A DNA stretch of 64,000 nucleotides from Mycolicibacterium brisbanense (GCF_001570425.1 NZ_BCSX01000001.1:1-64000), one strand, 5' to 3'; positions 26,905 to 35,910 are shown, counted from the stretch's first letter. The notes: generated from the sequence alone by a model not told the origin. Numbers and translations are program-made.

Positions 26905-27804
26905 ATGTCGAAGGCCGCGCGCAGCCCTCGGCCGGCACCCCGATTCGGCGTCGTCTACCGCCCGGACTTCCCACCGGAAACCCTGCCCGCCATTGCGCGG
27001 GCGGTCGACGACGCGTCGATAGCAGAGCTGTGGCTGTGGGAGGACTGCTTTCTACAGGGAGCAGTAGCGCAGGCAGCAGTTGCGTTAGCTTCGTCAGACC
27101 GGCTCTCGGTCGGGATCGGACTGGTTCCGGCGCCGCTACGCAGCGTCGTTGCCACGGCGATGGAGATCGCGACCCTGGCCAGGATCTACCCCGGCAGGGT
27201 AAAGCTCGGCATCGGAAATGGCGTTCAGGATTGGATGAGCCAGGCTGGTGTCAGGGTGCAGTCTCCGTTGACACTCCTCCGCGAGTATGTCAGTGCTCTG
27301 CGCGCACTTCTCGACGGCGAGAACGTCACTCGCTCAGGTCGCTATGTCGAGTTGGCGTCGGTGCGCCTCAGTTGGGTTCCACCACAACCGGTGCCCATTC
27401 TGGTCGGTGGGTCAGGCCCCAAGACGCTCCGTCTAGCACCCCAGGTCGGCCAGGGCGTCATCATCGATTGCCAGAACACCGTCGCCTCGGTACAGGCCAC
27501 CTTGACCGATATCAGTGGCTGCGAATCGCTGACCGAGACAACATCGTTCGCTCGAGTGATGTACCTCCCCTGCGCTCCTAGAGATGGTGCCCGCGAACGA
27601 CTCCGCGCCGAGGCGACCCGATGGAATGTTGACGCCGCAGCGTTCGGGGTCGGAGGGACAACCGGCGAGATCCGCGAAGGTATCGCCCGCTACGTCGACG
27701 TCGGAATCGACACCGTCGTGCTGCAACCGATCGGTGATGTGAGGGATTTCGAGGCGTTGGTCGCCGCCGCGGTCGCCGTGGCCCGATCGTGGCCGAGTGA
27801 TTGA
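26905..27804 (+). CDS. LLM class flavin/F420-dependent oxidoreductase
   Basis: This is a luciferase-like TIM-barrel oxidoreductase of 299 aa. Typical segments are LWLWEDCFLQGAVAQAAVALASSDRLSVGIGLVPAPLR, IATLARIYPGRVKLGIGNGVQDWM, and PVPILVGGSGPKTLRLAPQVGQGVI. In mycobacteria such proteins commonly use F420. ATG 26905 begins one base after the subunit-3-like stop, so it is the third gene of the GMC operon. The reaction is unknown. Possibilities are an F420-linked dehydrogenation or an oxygenation of the same substrate. Confidence 0.82.
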   Translation: MSKAARSPRPAPRFGVVYRPDFPPETLPAIARAVDDASIAELWLWEDCFLQGAVAQAAVALASSDRLSVGIGLVPAPLRSVVATAMEIATLARIYPGRVKLGIGNGVQDWMSQAGVRVQSPLTLLREYVSALRALLDGENVTRSGRYVELASVRLSWVPPQPVPILVGGSGPKTLRLAPQVGQGVIIDCQNTVASVQATLTDISGCESLTETTSFARVMYLPCAPRDGARERLRAEATRWNVDAAAFGVGGTTGEIREGIARYVDVGIDTVVLQPIGDVRDFEALVAAAVAVARSWPSD

Positions 27805-27859
27805 AGGCCACGTCATCGGGTGGCCGAACAACCGTTGGCCGCACCTCACAACCGCGGCG

Positions 27860-28624
27860 TTATCCGCGCGTCGCGTAGAAAGCCCCGGTGGTGCCGCCGT
27901 CGAGCGCTAGGACTGTCCCGGTGGCGTGCCGTGCGCCCAACAGCCAGACGGCAGCCTCCGCCACCTCATCTGGCGTCGCGACGAGATGCAGCGGGACCCG
28001 AGAGAGTTCGGCCTCCCAGGCGGCATCCAGATCACCGCTGAGGGCGAGCTCGCTGCGGAGCATCGGAGTGTCGACCGGGCCCGGACACAAAGCGTTCACC
28101 CGAACATGCGGAGCGAGTTCGGCTGCCATCGCTCGGGTCAGCCCGATCACGCCGGCTTTGCTTGCGCAATAAGCCGCGTAGTGCGGCATCCCGATTGTGC
28201 CGGCTTCCGACCCGATGTTGACGATTCCGCCGCGGACTCCGACCGAAGACAGCCGGCCGCAGAACGCCTGCGAAACAAGAAAGGTCCCAGTCAAGTTCAC
28301 ACCGATGGTCGTCAGCCACTGCTCCGGTGTGACCTTGTCCAACGGTGCCGGATGGCACACGCCGGCAGCGTTGACGAGTCCGGTGGGCAGACCGAGATGA
28401 GCGGTGATCTCGTCTACCGCACGGGTCACCTGCTCGGGATCGCTGACGTCACATGAGACAGTGAGATGCGGGCCGCCGACTACCAACTGATCCAGCACGG
28501 CGTTGAGCGCATCCTTGCTGCGGGCGACCAGACCGACCCGATGTCCTTGTGCGGCCAGTTGGCGGGCCACGGCCGCCCCGATACCGGATGATGCGCCCGT
28601 CACGATGGTGGTTGGGGATGTCAT
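27860..28624 (-). CDS. SDR family NAD(P)-dependent oxidoreductase
   Basis: This is a classical short-chain dehydrogenase of 254 aa. Motifs are TGASSGIGAAVARQLA (cofactor), NAAGVCHPAPLD, the catalytic Tyr/Lys in YAAYCASKAGVIGLTRAMA, and PGPVDTPM. The start at 28624 places the cofactor motif near the N-terminus and has AGAGGAG upstream. An ATG at 28684 overlapping the preceding stop would add 20 residues and cannot be excluded. It is the last gene of the minus-strand run. It may oxidise or reduce a sugar- or amino-alcohol intermediate; the substrate cannot be read from sequence. Confidence 0.87.
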   Translation of the reverse strand: MTSPTTIVTGASSGIGAAVARQLAAQGHRVGLVARSKDALNAVLDQLVVGGPHLTVSCDVSDPEQVTRAVDEITAHLGLPTGLVNAAGVCHPAPLDKVTPEQWLTTIGVNLTGTFLVSQAFCGRLSSVGVRGGIVNIGSEAGTIGMPHYAAYCASKAGVIGLTRAMAAELAPHVRVNALCPGPVDTPMLRSELALSGDLDAAWEAELSRVPLHLVATPDEVAEAAVWLLGARHATGTVLALDGGTTGAFYATRG

Positions 28625-28680
28625 GGTTTCGCTTCGATCTCCTCTTGGATTACGCCCGTGCGCCTTTGGGGTCCAGACAC

Positions 28681-30207
28681 TCATGCTTCCCCTGGTGTAC
28701 GCCAGACTCCGTCGATGCGTCGTGGAATTCCGTCGTAGTCATCCTGCAGTTCTGTCGGCAGAATCTCTTGCGGTGCATCCTGAAACGTGACGGGACGCAG
28801 GAATCGGCGGATCGCGGTGGCCCCTACCGAAGTGTGCAGCGAGTTCGTGGCCGGCCAAGGGCCTCCGTGGTGCTGCGCCCAAGACACCGCGACGCCTGTT
28901 GGGAATCCGTTGAATATCACCCTGCCTGCAGTCGGAAGCGCGATCCGAGTCAGTGACCGGATGAGGTCCACTTCGTCGTCTCCGTGCTGCAGAGTGACGG
29001 TCAGCGAGCGGGGCAGCGCCCCGAGTGCCGAGACGACCGCCGCCTCGACATCGTCGGCCCGGTAGCGCACGATGACCGTGACAGGGCCGAAGATCTCGTC
29101 CACCAGATCACGGTCCAGCGTGTCGATGTCCGTCTCGAAAGCCACGGGGTCGACACAGAATCCGGCGATATTCCGAAGTGGTCCCCCTATCGTGGCGACT
29201 CTGCTGTCCCTGCGTCGGGCGCCGGTTTCTGTCATATAGGTCGAGAAGATCCGCTCATTGAGCAGCGGTTGCGCCGCAACGTCCGACAGCGCAGCCCGTA
29301 CGGCGGCGACCACCGCGTCGCCATCCGAGTTGTCGGGCACCAGCACCACTCCCGGTTTCGTGCACAACTGTCCGGCTCCGAGGGTGAAGGAACCGACCAG
29401 TTCCGACCCGATCGATGCGCCCCGCTGCGCGGCGGCTGCCGGCGTCACGATGACGGGGTTGATGCTGCTGAGTTCGCCGTAGAAGGGAATCGGATCGGTT
29501 CTGCGCCCGATGATCTCGAGTAGGGCCTTACCGCCGGTGAGCGAACCCGTGAATCCGACAGCCCGCACGTCGGGGTGTGCCACCAGTTCGGTGCCCGCCT
29601 CACGGCCGTAGACGATTCCCACCACACCGCCAGGACTGCCCGCGCGTCGCGCCCCCTCGACCAACAGATCATGGGACAACTTCGCTGTCGCTGGATGGGA
29701 GTCGTGTGCTTTCACGACCACGGGGCACCCGGCCGCCAGGGCCGACGCGGTATCGCCACCGAGTACCGAAAAGGCGAACGGAAAATTGCTCGCGCCGAAG
29801 ACCGCGACTGCCCCGACCGGAACGAGCAGACGCCGAAGGTCTGGGCGAGGGCCCATGGTGGTGTGGGCGGCAGGATCGATGGTGGCTTCCAAATAGCTTC
29901 CCTCGCGCAGCACCTGCCCGAAGAACCGCAACTGAAACGTCGCGCGGGTCAACTCGCCGTTGAGCTTGACCGGGGTGAAACCGGTTTCGCTCTCAGCCGT
30001 GGAGACCAACTCGTCACGGTGCGCTTCGGCTTCGTCGGCCATGGCGTCGAGCATCATGGCCCTGAACTGGCGCCCGGACTCTTCCAGTGCCGGCACCGAC
30101 CTCACTGCAGCGGCCACTGTCTCGCCCACTTCGGCAGGCGTCGTGGCCTCCGTGACGGTCGGGAGGCGGGTCGCGGTGCGGGGGTCGACCCCGGCGACGA
30201 TAGCCAT
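28681..30207 (-). CDS. Aldehyde dehydrogenase, 2,5-dioxovalerate (alpha-ketoglutarate semialdehyde) dehydrogenase type
   Basis: This dehydrogenase of 508 aa belongs to the NADP-type KGSA dehydrogenase group, which oxidises 2-ketoglutarate semialdehyde to 2-ketoglutarate, the final step of hydroxyproline, arabinose and glucarate oxidation. Group-typical features are PVGAVAVFGASNFPFAFSVLGGDTASALAAGCPVVVKAH, the Glu in PFYGELSSINPV, the catalytic Cys in TLGAGQLCTKPGV and EIFGPVTVIV. The ATG at 30207 has GAAGGG upstream. It follows another ALDH gene by 52 bases, probably in one transcript. Confidence 0.88.
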   Translation of the reverse strand: MAIVAGVDPRTATRLPTVTEATTPAEVGETVAAAVRSVPALEESGRQFRAMMLDAMADEAEAHRDELVSTAESETGFTPVKLNGELTRATFQLRFFGQVLREGSYLEATIDPAAHTTMGPRPDLRRLLVPVGAVAVFGASNFPFAFSVLGGDTASALAAGCPVVVKAHDSHPATAKLSHDLLVEGARRAGSPGGVVGIVYGREAGTELVAHPDVRAVGFTGSLTGGKALLEIIGRRTDPIPFYGELSSINPVIVTPAAAAQRGASIGSELVGSFTLGAGQLCTKPGVVLVPDNSDGDAVVAAVRAALSDVAAQPLLNERIFSTYMTETGARRRDSRVATIGGPLRNIAGFCVDPVAFETDIDTLDRDLVDEIFGPVTVIVRYRADDVEAAVVSALGALPRSLTVTLQHGDDEVDLIRSLTRIALPTAGRVIFNGFPTGVAVSWAQHHGGPWPATNSLHTSVGATAIRRFLRPVTFQDAPQEILPTELQDDYDGIPRRIDGVWRTPGEA

Positions 30208-30259
30208 CAAAGACCCTTCTGTTGTCTGATGTGCTGGAACGTAAAACTCGAATTCGGTC

Positions 30260-31708
30260 TCACGTCAAGGAGATTCCAACCTGCTTGACCCTGGTGAACT
30301 CCTCGATCCCCAGCTGGCCGCCCTCTTTTCCATAGCCGGACTGGTTCAAACCGCCGATCGGCAGGTCTGGAGCCACCACCAGATGAGTGTTGATCCAGAC
30401 ATTCCCGAAGTTCAGCGCGTTGACCACTCGCAGGCCGCGGGCGACATCCCTCGTCCACACCGATCCGGCCAGACCGAAGCCAACACCGTTGGCCAACGAA
30501 ATCGCCTCGGACTCATCGGCGAACGTTTGGCCCGTGAGCACCGGGCCGAAGATCTCGTGCTGGACGAGATCGTCGTCCTGGGACAGCCCGGTGATGAGGG
30601 TGGGTTCGAGATAGAAGCCGGCACGGTCAGGCCTGGTTCCGCCGAATCGCAAGGACGCCGAGCTGGGGCGACCTGCGATCAGCTTTTCCACCCGGGCGAG
30701 TTGGGCTGCGGAGATCAGCGGCCCCAAAGTGGTGGCCTCGTCCGTCGTCTCGCCGAGCCGCACCTGTTCGAGGTTCTTCACCACAGCATCGAAGAATCGC
30801 TCGGCGATGGGCTCCGCGACGATGAGGCGCGTCGCTGCCATGCACTCCTGTCCGGCGTTGTACAGCGCAGCCTCGACGATCAGGGACGCGGACGCGTCGA
30901 CGTCGACATCCTCGAAAACGATGACCGGAGCATTGCCGCCGAGCTCAAGGACAGTCCGAATGGGGCTTGCTGCAGCGGCCTGTGCGATATTGCGCCCGGT
31001 GGCAGTCGAACCCGTGAACGACACCAGGTTGACGTCGGCGTGCGACGCCAACGCCGTCCCGACCACAGAACCGTACCCGTTGACGATGTTGAGAACGCCT
31101 GGCGGAAGATGCTTCTGGGCCAGGTCGGCAAAGGCCGCGGTGGACAGTGGAGTGAGCTCGGCAGGCTTGATCACCACGGCATTACCGGCGGCGAGGGCCG
31201 GCATGATCTTCCACACCGCCTGCCACAACGGATAATTCCACGGCGTGATGCCGGCCACCACACCGACCGGTTCACGACGAATGAAAGTCGAAGTGCCGGG
31301 GACATATTCGCCTGAGGCCTGACCACTGAGGGTCCGTGCCGCCCCGGCAAAGTGCCGGACCGAGTCAGCGATATCGGGTAGTTCTGCGTCCCGGGCGGCA
31401 CTGAGCGGCTTGCCCGCGTCGAGGACTTCCAAGGCGACGAATTCATCGAGACGGTCACTGAACTCCGCCGATATCGCGTGCAGCGCCTCTGACCGCTGCC
31501 GCGCCGAAAGCGCTCCCCATGCAGGTTGGGCAGCACGAGCGGCGGCGACCGCCGCGTCGACGTCGTCGGCCGTGGATCCCCTGAAACTCGTCAACACCTC
31601 GCCCGTGGCCGGGTTGAGAACGTCGAGAGTGTCGGCGCCCGAACCGTCGACCCATTCCCCTGCGATCAGGTTGGCGACGCGGGGTAGCTGCGGCATTGTG
31701 AAAACCAT
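30260..31708 (-). CDS. Aldehyde dehydrogenase (betaine/aminoaldehyde dehydrogenase type)
   Basis: This is an NAD(P)-dependent aldehyde dehydrogenase of 482 aa. It shows GVVAGITPWNYPLWQAVWKIMPALAAGN, FTGSTATGRNIAQAAA (cofactor), the catalytic Glu in LELGGNAPVIV and Cys in YNAGQECMAATR, and the C-terminal NQSGYGKEGG. The resemblance to aminobutyraldehyde/betaine aldehyde dehydrogenases suggests an amine-derived aldehyde as substrate. ATG 31708 has AAGGAG upstream. A much longer frame through the permease gene is spurious. A GTCGAC-type operator half matches the cluster consensus at 31739-31748. Confidence 0.88.
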   Translation of the reverse strand: MVFTMPQLPRVANLIAGEWVDGSGADTLDVLNPATGEVLTSFRGSTADDVDAAVAAARAAQPAWGALSARQRSEALHAISAEFSDRLDEFVALEVLDAGKPLSAARDAELPDIADSVRHFAGAARTLSGQASGEYVPGTSTFIRREPVGVVAGITPWNYPLWQAVWKIMPALAAGNAVVIKPAELTPLSTAAFADLAQKHLPPGVLNIVNGYGSVVGTALASHADVNLVSFTGSTATGRNIAQAAAASPIRTVLELGGNAPVIVFEDVDVDASASLIVEAALYNAGQECMAATRLIVAEPIAERFFDAVVKNLEQVRLGETTDEATTLGPLISAAQLARVEKLIAGRPSSASLRFGGTRPDRAGFYLEPTLITGLSQDDDLVQHEIFGPVLTGQTFADESEAISLANGVGFGLAGSVWTRDVARGLRVVNALNFGNVWINTHLVVAPDLPIGGLNQSGYGKEGGQLGIEEFTRVKQVGISLT

Positions 31709-31738
31709 TTGGTGGAAGCTCCTTTTCTGCGTGGCCCG

Positions 31739-31748
31739 TTGTCGACGT
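31739..31748. promoter_or_regulatory. Possible GntR-type operator upstream of the aldehyde dehydrogenase
   Basis: TTGTCGACGT matches eight of ten bases of the cluster palindrome TTGTCGACAA. It lies in the 83-base gap between the permease stop and the ALDH start. No clear -10 box overlaps it, so it is weaker than the other sites. Confidence 0.35.
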
Positions 31749-31791
31749 GAGAACGGACCTGTGTAGTGCGGCTCGTCGAGTGCGTCGCGGA

Positions 31792-33264
31792 TCAGTCGTG
31801 GATCCCCTCGCGTTGCAGATTGCCACGATCTGCAGACGGAATGGTGAAGTAGATCAGGAATCCGATGCCGATGGCGACCAGCATTCCGACGCCGACACGC
31901 AGCCAATCCGACCACACGAGTAGGGCACACAGCACAACCGACCAAACAATCGCGACGAGGAAGACTATCGGCGAAGCGGCCTTGAGGTTGAAGGGGTGTT
32001 CGGGCAGCCTCTTTCGGATCACGGCGTTGAAGCCGACGATGACGACGACGCCGTAGGCGAGCGCCCAGGCGAGGGCGGTCATGGCCGACAGAACCGTGAG
32101 CAGCGACGACCAGCAGCACACCATGATGGAGATCAGCGTCACGACGAACGTCGCGTTCATCGGGATGCGGTTGCCGTTGAGTTTGTGCAGCCAACGTGCC
32201 GCCGGCATCTGTCGATCGCGGGCCTGAGACCAAATCACACGGACGGCGGTCAGTTGCAGCATCGCGATACAAGCCATCAGGGCAACGATGGCGACGGCTT
32301 CGAAGATCGTCGTCACGGTGGTGCCCACGGTCGAGTCCAGGATCAGCTTCACCGGTGTGGCACTGGCCATCACCGCGTCGACGTTGGGGATGGCCCGCAC
32401 CAGTAGATAGAAGAACACGGCTCCGCCGATGACGGCTGCGGTGTTGGCCAGCACAGTTCCGAGCGCGGCGTTGCGCGCGGCATTCTTGGTTTCCTCGGCC
32501 GCGTTGCCGGTTGCGTCGAAACTCGATATGGCGTAGGCGGGCAGGATCATTCCGAAGAGGAACGCGATCCATGCGGGCCGGTCGGCCGTGGTGCCCGCTG
32601 TGTCGAACAGTACGGACGCGGGGGCACGATCGTAGTGCGCGACCACCAGGCCGACGATGACCATGATGATGATCGCCGCCTCGGCCACGACGCCGACGTT
32701 GTTGAGAACAGCAGCAGCCCTTACGCCGGCGATGTTGACCAAGGTGACCAAGACGATGATGCCGATCGCCCACAGCGTGACCTGTCCGGCCGAGAGGTCA
32801 TCGATACCGAACCAACCGGCAATGAACGGCACCATGCTCACCGCGAGTGCGCCCACCGCGACGGTGTGCGCAATGACCAGCCACCATCCGCCCTGCCAGG
32901 CCAGCCATTGGGCTTTCGGGGCGAGACGGCTGATGATCTGGTAGACCCCGCCGCTGAGCGGAAATGCGGAGACCAGTTGGGCGACTGCAAGTCCCACGCC
33001 GAAGACCTGTAGCGCTCCGCCGATGATGAAGGGCCAGAACGAGGCCGGCCCGAAGAAGCCAAAGCCGACGATGATGGTGGTGAACAGTACCGAGCCGACC
33101 GAGATCGACGTGAACTGGACGCCGAAGGACGAGAACAGTCCGAGTGCTCGATTGAGCTCCTGTTTATAGCCGAATTTCTCCAGATGTTGCGCGTCGTCAG
33201 CGGCGTGCTGGTGTCCTCCCACCGCTGCGCGTGGCGTGGGTAACGCGTTGTCTTCAAGGGTCAT
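31792..33264 (-). CDS. APC-family amino acid permease
   Basis: This is a membrane permease of 490 aa with about twelve helices. It begins with a cytoplasmic N-terminus (LEKFGYKQELNRALGLFSSFG), the typical opening of APC amine/GABA-type permeases. The helix 6 region has AYAISSFDATGNAAEETKNAARN with the conserved Glu pair. ATG 33264 is preferred because AAGGAA lies upstream. It is first in the minus-strand run permease - ALDH - KGSA dehydrogenase - SDR, and a GntR-type operator sits at its promoter. The likely cargo is the amino acid or amine that this run catabolises. Confidence 0.9.
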   Translation of the reverse strand: MTLEDNALPTPRAAVGGHQHAADDAQHLEKFGYKQELNRALGLFSSFGVQFTSISVGSVLFTTIIVGFGFFGPASFWPFIIGGALQVFGVGLAVAQLVSAFPLSGGVYQIISRLAPKAQWLAWQGGWWLVIAHTVAVGALAVSMVPFIAGWFGIDDLSAGQVTLWAIGIIVLVTLVNIAGVRAAAVLNNVGVVAEAAIIIMVIVGLVVAHYDRAPASVLFDTAGTTADRPAWIAFLFGMILPAYAISSFDATGNAAEETKNAARNAALGTVLANTAAVIGGAVFFYLLVRAIPNVDAVMASATPVKLILDSTVGTTVTTIFEAVAIVALMACIAMLQLTAVRVIWSQARDRQMPAARWLHKLNGNRIPMNATFVVTLISIMVCCWSSLLTVLSAMTALAWALAYGVVVIVGFNAVIRKRLPEHPFNLKAASPIVFLVAIVWSVVLCALLVWSDWLRVGVGMLVAIGIGFLIYFTIPSADRGNLQREGIHD

Positions 33265-33615
33265 TTTTTCTGTTCCTTGCTCCAGCGTGATTTGAGAATG
33301 CACCCGTCACCGGTGCCGAGGCGGTAGATTGGACGTAGTGTTTTGTCGACAATATGCCACGCTAGACGGTGAGGCAAGCGGAATTTGCGCGCGGCCGGGG
33401 TTCGACCACAGACCTGCTGGTACTGCACCGCCACAAGAGGTCGGCGGCCAGACATGTGCGCGCACGGAGCAGAGGAAGGCGCTCGTGACGCCGGCTTTCG
33501 ATACCACCACCGAGCGGCGGACCGTCGCATATCCCGGCGCCCTGGAATCGGCCGCGGGCGTCGCTGTATCGCGTTCTAGCACAGGGTTTTTCACCGTATT
33601 CTGTGGTCGGAATTC
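33265..33615. other. Divergent intergenic region between permease and MFS gene
   Basis: These 351 bases contain no gene I can support. The minus-strand permease promoter and GntR-type operator lie near 33343-33377. The plus-strand half leading to the MFS gene (33380-33615) shows no clear promoter, and the MFS ATG lacks a strong ribosome-binding site. Several overlapping frames on both strands are low-complexity Arg-rich translations typical of non-coding high-GC DNA. Confidence 0.5.
33343..33377 (-). promoter_or_regulatory. Promoter plus perfect TTGTCGACAA operator for the permease operon
   Basis: On the minus strand, TTGCCT (33377-33372), 17 bases and TATTGT (33354-33349) form a sigma-A-like promoter. 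The perfect 10-bp palindrome TTGTCGACAA at 33343-33352 overlaps the -10 box. The spatial relation matches the GMC, dapA-like and gntR promoters, which argues for common repression by the GntR protein at 37042. Confidence 0.6.
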
Positions 33616-34803
33616 ATGACAGCCCCGGCGGTGCGCACAGGTTGGGAGACCATCGGCGTACTGTTCGGGTTGATCGCCGTATCACTCAATCAGCGACCCC
33701 CGCTGGTGGCAGTCGGCGTGCTGACCACTCGAATTCGAGACGACACGGGCCTCACCGCATCCACGATCAGCATCCTCACCACATTGCCGCTGTTGTGCTT
33801 CGGAGTCGTTTCCGCATGTGCGGCTCGGGCAAGCGCGCGGTGGGGGCTGAACCGCACCCTCGTCGGCGCCCTGCTCATTCTCGGATGCGGTATCGCCGTA
33901 CGCGCGCTGCCGTCATTGACGGGCCTGTTCATCGGCACGGCACTCGCCGGTGCAGGGATTGCCGTGACCAACGTTCTCCTGCCCAGCGCCATCAAGCGCG
34001 ACTACCCGACCCGGGTGGGTTTGATGATGGGCGTCTACTCACTGTGCCTCAATGGCGGCGCAGCATTGGCGGCTGGTATCAGCGTGCCGATCACCGCGGC
34101 GCTGCATGACAATTGGCGTGCCGCGCTTGCGGTGTGGGGGCTACTGACGCTGGCGGCACTGGCCTCGTGGATCCCCCGCGCCATCCGACCGCCCACAGAC
34201 ACCACAGCCGCCTACGCCGGGAGTCGGATGTGGCGGTCATCGCTGGCATGGGCAGTCGCGGGTTACATGGCCGTGCAGTCACTCATCTACTACGCCCTGA
34301 TCGCCTGGCTGCCGGCCATCGTGCACGACGCCGGAAACCGGGAATCGACCGCTGCGTTGTGCTCAGCAGCCATGAGCGCAACAGGCATGTTGACGTCCCT
34401 GGTCGTTCCCGTCATCGCTGTGCGCCTGAGCAATCAACGTCCGCTGGTGCTGGCGTCCGCACTGGGCTTCGGATGTGGATCGACCGGACTGCTCCTGTCC
34501 CCCGGCCGGTGGGAGACAGTGTGGGCGATTCTTCTCGGCGCAGGGCAGGGATCCGGGATCGGGCTGGCGTTGAGTTTGTTCGTCTTGAGGTCGCACACCG
34601 CCAAGGCGGCCGCCGCGCTGTCCGGCATGGCGCAGACAGTCGGATATCTGACGGCTGCAGTGGGCCCCCTCCTTGTTGGTGCCGTGCACGACGGGACCGG
34701 CGCGTGGACCGTCCCGACAGCAATCTTGTTGATCTGCACGCTCACCGTGCTGCTGGTCGGTTGGCCGGCTGCGGCCGCCCGCAAGGTCGATGGCGCCGAA
34801 TAA
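33616..34803 (+). CDS. MFS transporter, CynX/NimT family
   Basis: This is a major facilitator of 395 aa with twelve helices, matching the CynX/NimT type. The opening AVSLNQRPPLVAVGVLTTRIRDDTGLTASTISILTTLPLLCFG is characteristic (the LRPP-like segment and the conserved Thr-Leu-Pro turn). The C-terminal half includes GAGQGSGIGLALSLFVLRS. It could import or export a small organic anion or amine. It is divergent from the APC permease and 103 bases upstream of the DapA-like gene, so it may be part of the same regulon. Confidence 0.87.
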   Translation: MTAPAVRTGWETIGVLFGLIAVSLNQRPPLVAVGVLTTRIRDDTGLTASTISILTTLPLLCFGVVSACAARASARWGLNRTLVGALLILGCGIAVRALPSLTGLFIGTALAGAGIAVTNVLLPSAIKRDYPTRVGLMMGVYSLCLNGGAALAAGISVPITAALHDNWRAALAVWGLLTLAALASWIPRAIRPPTDTTAAYAGSRMWRSSLAWAVAGYMAVQSLIYYALIAWLPAIVHDAGNRESTAALCSAAMSATGMLTSLVVPVIAVRLSNQRPLVLASALGFGCGSTGLLLSPGRWETVWAILLGAGQGSGIGLALSLFVLRSHTAKAAAALSGMAQTVGYLTAAVGPLLVGAVHDGTGAWTVPTAILLICTLTVLLVGWPAAAARKVDGAE

Positions 34804-34841
34804 CTGGTTCGGGGCGTGCACGAACGAGGTACCGATGGCGC

Positions 34842-34878
34842 TTTGCGCCGACCCTTCGATGTAGTACATTGTCGACAA
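34842..34878 (+). promoter_or_regulatory. Promoter with perfect TTGTCGACAA operator upstream of the DapA-family gene
   Basis: TTTGCG (34842-34847), 17 bases and TACATT (34865-34870) make a plausible promoter. The perfect palindrome TTGTCGACAA (34869-34878) overlaps the end of the -10 box. The DapA-family ATG follows at 34907 with GAGGAGG in between. Confidence 0.6.
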
Positions 34879-34906
34879 CATGCAACAACCAAAACGAGGA
34901 GGGCCA

Positions 34907-35797
34907 ATGACCACGCAACCGTGGCACGGCATCGTGGTGGCGACAGCGCTGCCTTTCAACGCTGACCTGTCGGTCGATTACGACGCGTACGCAGAACACG
35001 TCAAGTGGCTCGCCGAGAACGGCTGCCATGGCGTCACTCCGAACGGCTCTCTGGGCGAGTACCAGTGCCTGAGCCGTGAGGAACGCGCCAAGGTCGTCGC
35101 CGTCGCCGTCGAAGCGGCACCCGACGGATTCTCTGTCGTGCCGGGCACGGGCGCTTACGGGTCCGGTGAGGCGCTCAACTGGGCTCGCCAAGCCAAAGAC
35201 GCCGGCGCCCACGCCCTACTGTCCTTGCCGCCCAACGCATACCGCGCCGACGACGACATCGTCGTCGCCCACTACGAACAGGTCGCCTCAGCTGGTCTGC
35301 CCGTGGTCGCATACAACAATCCATACGACACCAAGGTCGACCTGTCGCCGGCACTGCTGGCTCGGCTGCACGCCGAGGGCCTGATCGTCGCGGTCAAGGA
35401 GTTCAGCGGGGACGTGCGCCGCATCTACGAGCTTCAGGAACTCGCTCCGGACCTCGACGTGCTTGTCGGTACCGATGACGTGGTCCTGGAACTGGCGATT
35501 GCGGGCGCCAAAGGGTGGATCGCGGGCTATCCCAACGCCTTGCCGGTCGCTTCTGCGCAACTGTGGGACTTCGCCGTTGCACAGGACCTCGACCAGGCGC
35601 TGCCGCTGTATCGGGACCTACACTCACTACTGCGCTGGGATTCGAAACCGGCCTTCGTACAAGCAATCAAGCTGTCAATGGATGTTGCAGGCCGAAAGGG
35701 GGGCGCGTGCCGTCCTCCACGGCTGCCATTGTCTCCCGAGATCGCCGCCAAGGTACGCAAAGACACCGAGGAGGCACTCAGCAGGGGCTACCGCTGA
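34907..35797 (+). CDS. DapA/N-acetylneuraminate lyase family protein, probable pyrroline-4-hydroxy-2-carboxylate deaminase
   Basis: This is a class I aldolase-fold lyase of 296 aa. It has a Schiff-base Lys in LIVAVKEFSGDVRRI, the Tyr in VVAYNNPYDTKVDL, the GTDD motif in LVGTDDVVLELAIAG and KGWIAGYPNALP. The carboxylate-binding motif NGSLGEYQCLS replaces the GTTGE of true DapA, so lysine biosynthesis is unlikely. Placement directly before a proline-racemase-family gene points to the hydroxyproline enzyme that makes 2-ketoglutarate semialdehyde. An L-2-keto-3-deoxypentonate dehydratase would give the same product. ATG 34907 is fixed by GAGGAGG. Confidence 0.8.
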   Translation: MTTQPWHGIVVATALPFNADLSVDYDAYAEHVKWLAENGCHGVTPNGSLGEYQCLSREERAKVVAVAVEAAPDGFSVVPGTGAYGSGEALNWARQAKDAGAHALLSLPPNAYRADDDIVVAHYEQVASAGLPVVAYNNPYDTKVDLSPALLARLHAEGLIVAVKEFSGDVRRIYELQELAPDLDVLVGTDDVVLELAIAGAKGWIAGYPNALPVASAQLWDFAVAQDLDQALPLYRDLHSLLRWDSKPAFVQAIKLSMDVAGRKGGACRPPRLPLSPEIAAKVRKDTEEALSRGYR

Positions 35798-35816
35798 CGG
35801 TTCCAGATATCTCCGT

Positions 35817-35842
35817 GGTGGGCCGGCGTCTGCCGGCCCACC
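35817..35842 (+). terminator. Terminator-like hairpin between DapA-family and racemase genes
   Basis: GGTGGGCCGGC (35817-35827) and GCCGGCCCACC (35832-35842) form a perfect 11-bp stem with a four-base loop GTCT. No T-run follows. It lies in the 113-base gap inside the presumed dicistronic unit. It could attenuate transcription or stabilise an mRNA end rather than fully terminate. Confidence 0.5.
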
Positions 35843-35910
35843 GCTGGCCAGATCCATGAGAGCACCGCGCGACACTTGAGCGGCACAACAGCTTCGGAGA
35901 GGAATAGCAC

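Noticed and set aside
30208..30259. TTGTCTGATG as a further GntR operator before the KGSA dehydrogenase
   Set aside because: Only one half-site matches the palindrome and no promoter is visible. The gene is more simply read from the upstream ALDH transcript.
30260..32773. 837-codon version of the aldehyde dehydrogenase reaching into the permease gene
   Set aside because: The extension is Arg/His-rich without ALDH character and overlaps the permease coding frame. ATG 31708 has a ribosome-binding site and matches the family N-terminus.
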